From an uncultured Pedobacter sp. (lineage in GTDB: Bacteria; Bacteroidota; Bacteroidia; Sphingobacteriales; Sphingobacteriaceae): a stretch of DNA of 11,634 bases. Below the pieces are notes generated by a model. That model made no database searches, was not told where the DNA came from, and was given only the letters and a program-made list of their open reading frames with translations. Positions 6,627-11,634 of this stretch are shown one piece after another (position 1 is the first letter of the stretch; each line of letters starts with the position of its first letter). The translations under genes and the position numbers were made by a program. The DNA lies in the NCBI RefSeq assembly GCF_946479715.1, contig NZ_CAMLHF010000178.1, positions 1 through 11,634 on the forward strand. The letters are read 5' to 3'.

Positions 6627-7139
6627 CTATAAGCTCTGCGGCTTACAAATTATTTTTTCTACAAGCTTTAAATCCACCTCTCTTTGATTATCGGTACCTT
6701 CAAGCAACAACCTATTTGTGTCTGCCAATTTAATTTTGAAGATTTTAATATACTGTCCTATCTGGTAACACCCCGAAATCTTTTGTTTATAATTAGACTT
6801 TGTGAAAGTACCTGTCAAAAAAACACTATCAGCCCTAACCTGATAAACCCCCTTGGCATACTCTTTCCACACTCCGTTATTGAAACAGGAATCAGCATAG
6901 TAATTCACTTTAGAATGGGTAATCAGATCTACATAAAATGAATCACAGGTGAATTTGAATTTATGTTGTGTGTAGTTCAGTAATTGATCTGCACTTGGCA
7001 CACTATCCTGATTCCAAATTCCTTGCAAAATTGGCGATCCTTCTCCTTGTACATTTGGCATTCTCCTGCAAGAGAAGAGTACGCATAAAAACAATAACAC
7101 AGGAAACAATAATCTCCATATATATGGGTAATTATTCAT
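6627..7139 (-). CDS. Small lipoprotein of unknown function
   Basis: This 170-residue protein is not recognised as a named family. It begins with a hydrophobic signal (about 9-23) ending in a lipobox LFSC, with Cys24 the predicted lipidation site. The next residues are RRMPN, with no acidic surface-export signal, so a location facing the periplasm is more likely than surface display. The rest alternates polar and hydrophobic residues, as in beta strands: LQGIWNQDSV (38-47), FKFTCDSFYVDL (61-72), GVYQVRADSVFLTGTF (97-112), ISGCYQIGQYIKIFKI (121-136) and LLLEGT (144-149). The GxW near the front and the strand pattern recall lipocalin-like barrels, but this is only a resemblance. Cys65, Cys85, Cys124 and Cys165 could form disulfides. 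The ATG lies three bases after the fumC stop, so it is very probably co-translated with fumarase. Confidence 0.8.
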   Translation of the reverse strand: MNNYPYIWRLLFPVLLFLCVLFSCRRMPNVQGEGSPILQGIWNQDSVPSADQLLNYTQHKFKFTCDSFYVDLITHSKVNYYADSCFNNGVWKEYAKGVYQVRADSVFLTGTFTKSNYKQKISGCYQIGQYIKIFKIKLADTNRLLLEGTDNQREVDLKLVEKIICKPQSL

Positions 7140-7142
7140 TCC

Positions 7143-8540
7143 CTATTTTAAGCTACCTACCATATCCTCTGGACGAACCCACTCATCAAATTGCTCACCG
7201 GTAAGCAAGCCCAATTCTATAGAAGCTTCACGCAAGGTTTTATTCTCTTTATGCGCTTTCTTTGCAATTTTAGCAGCATTTTCATATCCAACATGAGGAT
7301 TCAAAGCAGTAACCAGCATCAAAGAATTTTGTAAATGTTTCTTAATTTCTGGCAGGTTAGGTAAAATTCCTTCAGCACATTTATCATTGAACGAAACACA
7401 AGCATCACCAATTAATCTTCCTGATTGTAAAACGTTAGCAGCGATAACAGGTTTAAAAACATTCAATTCAAAATGTCCATTACTACCACCTATACCTACT
7501 GTAACATCATTACCCATTACCTGAGCACACACCATAGTCATAGCCTCAGGTTGTGTTGGATTAACTTTACCCGGCATAATAGATGAGCCCGGTTCATTAT
7601 CAGGGATGATGATCTCGCCTATTCCGCAACGAGGACCAGAACTTAGCATCCTTACATCATTTGCAATCTTCATTAAAGAAACAGCGGTACGTTTGTAAGC
7701 AGCAGAAAGTTCAACCATGGCATCGTGGGCAGCTAGTGCTTCAAATTTATTAGGTGCTGTTACAAAAGGAAGTCCTGTTAATTCTGCAATTTTCTTAGCA
7801 ACCAGAACGTCATATCCTTTAGGTGTATTTAAACCGGTCCCAACAGCCGTTCCTCCTAAGGCAAGTTCACTAATCATTACCAAAGCATTTTTCACCGCTC
7901 TGATACTGTTATCTATTTGTTGAACATATCCCGAAAATTCCTGCCCTAGCGTTAAAGGTGTTGCATCCATAAAATGGGTACGTCCAGTTTTAACGATATC
8001 CTTAAATTCAATTGCTTTTTTATGTAAAGTATTACGCAATTTTTCTAAGCCTGGTATAGTAATTTCTACTGCCTGCTTATAAGCGGCAATATGCATTGCT
8101 GTAGGATAAGTATCGTTTGATGACTGAGACTTATTTACATCATCATTGGGATGAAGTACTTTTTTATCATCCCCCAATGATCCGCCATTTAAAACATGCG
8201 CGCGATTTGCAATTACCTCATTGGCATTCATATTACTTTGAGTACCTGAACCGGTCTGCCAGATTACTAATGGAAATTGATCGTCTAAACTACCTGCTAC
8301 AACTTCATCGCACGCTTTTGCAATTAACTCAGCTTTTTCCGTTGTCAAAACTCCAAGTTCAGTATTTGCTAAGGCAGCAGCTTTTTTCAAATAACCAAAT
8401 GCATGTATAACCTCCTTTGGCATTGAAGCCTCCGGACCAATCTTAAAGTTATTTCTTGAACGTTCAGTTTGAGCACCCCAATATTTATCAGCAGGTACTT
8501 GTACTTCACCCATCGTATCGTGTTCGATTCTAAAATTCAT
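7143..8540 (-). CDS. fumC: Class II fumarate hydratase
   Basis: This 465-residue enzyme has the usual length of the iron-free, homotetrameric fumarase. It interconverts fumarate and L-malate in the TCA cycle. Motifs in order are [12 protein letters not shown] (98-109), the B-site block [14 protein letters not shown] (130-143), [10 protein letters not shown] with catalytic His189 (186-195) and the superfamily signature [11 protein letters not shown] (318-328) with its catalytic serine. [11 protein letters not shown] (235-243) and the signature-loop context favour fumarase over aspartase or argininosuccinate lyase. The ATG at 8540 follows an AT-rich leader without Shine-Dalgarno sequence, 22 bases after a TAAATTTG element. 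It heads a five-gene minus-strand run. It is probably housekeeping, and its nearness to the cyanophycin genes need not imply a functional link. Confidence 0.97.
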   Translation of the reverse strand: MNFRIEHDTMGEVQVPADKYWGAQTERSRNNFKIGPEASMPKEVIHAFGYLKKAAALANTELGVLTTEKAELIAKACDEVVAGSLDDQFPLVIWQTGSGTQSNMNANEVIANRAHVLNGGSLGDDKKVLHPNDDVNKSQSSNDTYPTAMHIAAYKQAVEITIPGLEKLRNTLHKKAIEFKDIVKTGRTHFMDATPLTLGQEFSGYVQQIDNSIRAVKNALVMISELALGGTAVGTGLNTPKGYDVLVAKKIAELTGLPFVTAPNKFEALAAHDAMVELSAAYKRTAVSLMKIANDVRMLSSGPRCGIGEIIIPDNEPGSSIMPGKVNPTQPEAMTMVCAQVMGNDVTVGIGGSNGHFELNVFKPVIAANVLQSGRLIGDACVSFNDKCAEGILPNLPEIKKHLQNSLMLVTALNPHVGYENAAKIAKKAHKENKTLREASIELGLLTGEQFDEWVRPEDMVGSLK

Positions 8541-8562
8541 AGTATTCTAAGTTTTATACTTG

Positions 8563-8570
8563 CAAATTTA
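8563..8570 (-). promoter_or_regulatory. -7 promoter element of fumC
   Basis: On the minus strand TAAATTTG is a perfect match to the Bacteroidota -7 consensus TAnnTTTG, ending 22 bases before the fumC ATG. This geometry is close to that of the cphB promoter. No TTG or TTTG lies at the expected -33 distance, so the promoter is only half supported. Confidence 0.45.
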
Positions 8571-8695
8571 AGGTTTTTAAAATTTTTAAAGAGCCCTTTA
8601 GTGTCAGATGTTTAATACAACTTCAAAAAAATCTGCAAATAAAATAAAACCTGCAATGTTTAAAACTCTTTTACGTTAAAAGCATTATTATTCCT

Positions 8696-8703
8696 TAATT
8701 TTC
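8696..8703 (+). promoter_or_regulatory. Possible -7 element of the serine hydrolase gene
   Basis: TAATTTTC matches seven of the eight positions of TAnnTTTG and ends 26 bases before the ATG at 8730, a distance like those of the cphB and fumC elements. There is no recognisable -33 element. In such AT-rich DNA the match may be chance. Confidence 0.25.
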
Positions 8704-8729
8704 GGGCTTTTAAACTGTACACACAATTC

Positions 8730-9959
8730 ATGAGTTATCGTAATATTCTAGCAGTGGCTTCAATGGCCGCCTTTTTATTTATTGCCTGTTCAAATTCCAG
8801 AAAAAGCACAACATTACAAGAGCCCAGTAAAGAACGTACTGTTGAAGATGATAAGGCTGATAGTGTGCTTTTAGCATATGATCCTGCAAAAGGTGATAAA
8901 TGGATAGCTGATTTTGTACAGAATCTTCATAAAAAGTACGGCTTTAATGGAAATATGCTGGTTGCAAAGGATGGCAAAATCCTTTATGAAAAAGCTATTG
9001 GCTGGGCAGATTACCTGCATCGCGATAGCCTAAAGATAAACTCTGAATTTGAACTCGCCTCAGTAACTAAAACTTTTACCGGTACTGCCATCATGCAATT
9101 AGTTGAGCAAGGTAAACTTTCTTTAAATGATGATGTAAAAAAGTTTTACCCTAACTTTCCGTATGATGGAATCAAAGTAAAACTGCTCCTTTCGCACCGC
9201 AGCGGAATGATGAACTATGTGTATTTCATCGATGACATATGGCGCAAAGAAAAGCGTGACATGAAAAAGGGAGTATCAAATCAGGAAGTGATGGAGGTCA
9301 TTGCAGAGAAAAAACCAAATCCATATACTAAACCGGATAATCGATTTCACTATAACAACTCCAATTATATGGTGTTGGCAGCAATCATAGAGAAAGTAAC
9401 AGGCAAGCCCTATTCCGATTATATGATGGAGAACATTTTTAAACCGGCTGGTATGAAGCATACTCATGTTTATTCAACTACGGTTTACCCAAAAATACCT
9501 GTAGATGTTGTTGGACATGACCGTTCATGGAGATACTCTGTAGCGCAAAATTTCCTGGACGGCCCTGTAGGCGATAAAGGCATATATAGTACACTGCATG
9601 ATTTGGTTCTTTATGACAAGGCTTTAAAAAATGGCAGGCTACTAAAAAAGGCAAGTCTTGATTCCGCCTATACTGGCCACAACAAAGCTATCAACGGGCA
9701 TTTTAATTACGGTTACGGATGGCGCATATTTGATGGAGATAACGGCCGTAAAGTAGTATATCACACAGGGTGGTGGCATGGATTCAGACACATTTATGTA
9801 CGCGATGTTCAGAAAAATATTGTTATTATATTTCTGGGCAACCTTACTAACGGAAGTTTGCTACACCTTGATGAACTTTACAAGTATCTTAAAACACCTA
9901 TTATACGTAAAGGTGCTTATTCAGGCTCAGGATCCCTACCGGGAAGCGACGAGGATTAA
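8730..9959 (+). CDS. Beta-lactamase-family serine hydrolase, lipoprotein
   Basis: This 409-residue protein belongs to the class C beta-lactamase/penicillin-binding-protein-like serine hydrolases. The N-terminal signal ends in FLFIAC, a loose lipobox, with Cys20 the likely lipid anchor. Catalytic motifs are SVTK (Ser111, Lys114), the tyrosine motif YNN (208-210) in HYNNSNYMVLAAIIEKVTG, and HTG (345-347), the usual KTG equivalent. The core spans about 65-385, and a Gly/Ser/acidic tail follows. Family members include beta-lactamases, D-aminopeptidases, peptidoglycan peptidases and esterases, and the substrate cannot be told from these motifs, so antibiotic resistance should not be assumed. The protein probably sits in the periplasm or outer membrane. 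It is transcribed divergently from fumC, and its stop codon overlaps that of recG. Confidence 0.9.
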   Translation: MSYRNILAVASMAAFLFIACSNSRKSTTLQEPSKERTVEDDKADSVLLAYDPAKGDKWIADFVQNLHKKYGFNGNMLVAKDGKILYEKAIGWADYLHRDSLKINSEFELASVTKTFTGTAIMQLVEQGKLSLNDDVKKFYPNFPYDGIKVKLLLSHRSGMMNYVYFIDDIWRKEKRDMKKGVSNQEVMEVIAEKKPNPYTKPDNRFHYNNSNYMVLAAIIEKVTGKPYSDYMMENIFKPAGMKHTHVYSTTVYPKIPVDVVGHDRSWRYSVAQNFLDGPVGDKGIYSTLHDLVLYDKALKNGRLLKKASLDSAYTGHNKAINGHFNYGYGWRIFDGDNGRKVVYHTGWWHGFRHIYVRDVQKNIVIIFLGNLTNGSLLHLDELYKYLKTPIIRKGAYSGSGSLPGSDED

Positions 9960-11634
9960 GATATTTTATCAAATGCTATACCTCTGCTTCTTTTAGAGAG
10001 GTAAGTTCTTAGGAGACTATTTTGAGGATTCTCCAGATTAGGATCCTCAGAAAGCGTTTCAATTACAGTATTTCTAGCTTCCTGTAATATCTGCTGATCT
10101 TTAGCAAGATCAGCAAGTTTAAGCTCCAGTACACCGCTTTGTTGTGTTCCGGAAATATCTCCGGGCCCCCTTAGCTGTAAATCTATTTCCGAAATCTCAA
10201 ACCCGTTGTTTGTTTTTACCATGGTTTCTAACCGCAGCTTACCATCGGGACTCAATTTATTTCCCGACATTAGAATACAAAATGATTGCTCTGCCCCCCG
10301 ACCTACTCTTCCACGTAACTGGTGTAGCTGTGAAAGCCCAAATCGTTCTGCATTTTCAATAACCATTATCGAAGCATTGGGCACGTTTACGCCAACCTCT
10401 ATAACTGTAGTGGCAACCATAATCTGCGTTTTGTGATCAATGAAGCGTTGCATTTCAAATTGTTTGTCTGCATTGCTCATCTTTCCATGCACTATACTAA
10501 TTTGATAATCGGGTAAAGGAAAGTGATAACTAAGTTGCTCAATCCCCGCTTCAAGATGTAATAGATCTAACTTCTCACTCTCCTTTATTAAGGGATATAC
10601 AATATAAACCTGACGACCCTTCTTAATCTCCTCCTTCATAAATCCAAACATCCTTAGGCGTTGCCCCTCAAAAAGGTGTCTTGTTTCAATTGGTTTTCTT
10701 CCTACTGGTAATTCATCGATAACAGATACATCAAGGTCTCCGTATAAGGTCATAGCCAACGTACGGGGAATTGGCGTAGCAGTCATCACTAAGATATGAG
10801 GGGGGACAACGTTTTTTCTCCAAAGTTTTGCTCTCTGTTCAACACCAAACCGGTGTTGTTCATCAATTACCACAAGTCCCAAATTCTTAAACACAACCTT
10901 GTCCTCTATCAAAGCATGGGTACCAACCAGAATATCAATCTCACCGGTTTCAAGCTCATTATGAAGTTGTGTTCTTTGTTTTTTTGTGCTGCTACCTGTA
11001 AGAATAGCAACCTTCACCAACCGATCCTTTAACAGATCTACAATAGATTGATAATGCTGACGCGCTAATATCTCTGTAGGAGCCATCATACAGGCCTGAT
11101 AACCATTATCGCTTGCAAGCAGCATACTCATAAGTGCAACAACTGTTTTCCCACTACCTACATCTCCCTGCACGAGTCGATTCATCTGAATACCTCGTTG
11201 CGTATCAAGCCTGATCTCCTTTATTACTCTTTTCTGTGCATTTGTTAATTCAAAAGGCAGAATCTCTTTATAAAACGTATTTATTCTTTCTCCAACTATA
11301 TCAAATGAGTGACCTTTAAATCTCATTTCCCGCAACTGCTTATTATGCAATAATTGAAGTTGAATAAAAAACAGTTCTTCAAATTTTAATCTCCGCTCAG
11401 CAGATTTCAGCGACTTAACATCCTTAGGAAAATGAATATTTAACAAGGCTTCTTTCCTGCCAACCATTTGATATTTTTCCAAAATATATGGAGGAATGGT
11501 TTCTACTATTTCCTTAAGATGCTGTTCAATTAATAAGGTCTGCAGTTTTTGGATTCCCTTACTATCCAGAAAAAACTTCTTCAGTTTTTCAGTAGAATGA
11601 TATACAGGTTGCAACCTTAAGTTACCAGTTATAG
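9956..11634 (-). CDS. recG: ATP-dependent DNA helicase RecG, N-terminal part beyond window edge
   Basis: RecG remodels stalled replication forks and branch-migrates Holliday junctions. About 559 residues are visible, against roughly 700 in a full protein, so much of the N-terminal wedge domain is missing. The frame stays open upstream of the TTG at 11614, reading ITGNLR before LQPVYHSTEKL, which is internal RecG sequence; that TTG is not the start. Numbering from it, the motifs are GDVGSGKT (Walker A, 150-157), APTEILA (178-184), DEQHRFG (251-257, DEAD-like box), TATPIPRT (278-285), VHGKM (375-379), ATTVIEVGVNVPNA (401-414) and QLHQLRGRVGRG (429-440). The C-terminal RecG-type region after 465, with DLQLRGPGDISGTQQSG, appears complete. 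The TAA stop (9958-9956) overlaps the stop of the convergent hydrolase gene. Confidence 0.96.
   Translation of the reverse strand, partial: ITGNLRLQPVYHSTEKLKKFFLDSKGIQKLQTLLIEQHLKEIVETIPPYILEKYQMVGRKEALLNIHFPKDVKSLKSAERRLKFEELFFIQLQLLHNKQLREMRFKGHSFDIVGERINTFYKEILPFELTNAQKRVIKEIRLDTQRGIQMNRLVQGDVGSGKTVVALMSMLLASDNGYQACMMAPTEILARQHYQSIVDLLKDRLVKVAILTGSSTKKQRTQLHNELETGEIDILVGTHALIEDKVVFKNLGLVVIDEQHRFGVEQRAKLWRKNVVPPHILVMTATPIPRTLAMTLYGDLDVSVIDELPVGRKPIETRHLFEGQRLRMFGFMKEEIKKGRQVYIVYPLIKESEKLDLLHLEAGIEQLSYHFPLPDYQISIVHGKMSNADKQFEMQRFIDHKTQIMVATTVIEVGVNVPNASIMVIENAERFGLSQLHQLRGRVGRGAEQSFCILMSGNKLSPDGKLRLETMVKTNNGFEISEIDLQLRGPGDISGTQQSGVLELKLADLAKDQQILQEARNTVIETLSEDPNLENPQNSLLRTYLSKRSRGIAFDKIS

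Noticed and set aside
8117..8410. 97-codon plus-strand open frame inside fumC
   Set aside because: It is antisense to the highly conserved fumarase N-terminal region, its composition is unlike a real protein, and no promoter or family match is seen.
8730..9959. Antibiotic-resistance beta-lactamase
   Set aside because: The SxxK, YxN and HTG motifs are shared by many peptidases and esterases of the family, and nothing in the window points to resistance or transfer.
11612..11614. TTG as the recG start codon
   Set aside because: The frame remains open upstream to the window edge and the residues there fit internal RecG sequence, while about 140 residues of the usual N-terminus are still missing. 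The gene is cut by the edge.
1..11634. Defence system, prophage, insertion sequence or CRISPR array
   Set aside because: Every gene over 140 codons is accounted for by metabolic, envelope or repair families apart from two of unknown function. No terminal inverted repeats, transposase motifs or regularly spaced repeats were seen.

Overview
The window looks like chromosome from a low-GC member of the Bacteroidota, probably a Sphingobacteriales (Pedobacter-like) relative. The reasons are AT-rich DNA, start codons without Shine-Dalgarno sequences, -7 elements of the TAnnTTTG type typical of this phylum, short lipoprotein signals, and protein variants resembling those of that group. The genus is inferred from recognition, not from a search. 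No rRNA, tRNA, CRISPR array, insertion sequence or phage gene was seen.

Positions 1-4725 hold a compact cyanophycin (multi-L-arginyl-poly-L-aspartate) locus. On the plus strand is cphA, the two-ligase polymer synthetase. Divergent from it on the minus strand are cphB (cyanophycinase, which cuts the polymer to beta-Asp-Arg dipeptides) and, one base after its stop, an isoaspartyl peptidase/type 2 asparaginase that would split the dipeptide into Asp and Arg. The 361-bp divergent region between them holds a clear cphB promoter and two dyads in front of cphA. Together the genes make, store and recover nitrogen and carbon as Asp/Arg polymer. The peptidase gene runs off the left edge into a GA-dinucleotide tract that may be an assembly artefact.

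A perfect 32-bp palindromic terminator (4742-4773) separates cphA from a convergent minus-strand run of five genes (8540 down to 4780): fumC (fumarase), a small lipoprotein of unknown function, an S1/P1-type zinc nuclease, a low-molecular-weight protein tyrosine phosphatase and a DUF1543-type protein with an internal duplication. Spacings of 3, 32, -1 and 4 bases suggest one transcript starting at the fumC promoter.

From 8541 a 189-bp divergent gap leads to a plus-strand serine beta-lactamase-like lipoprotein. Its stop codon overlaps the stop of a convergent minus-strand recG, whose N-terminal part lies beyond the right edge. Most of the window is coherent, ordinary chromosome. The cyanophycin locus is the distinctive system, and it is a known type rather than a new one.
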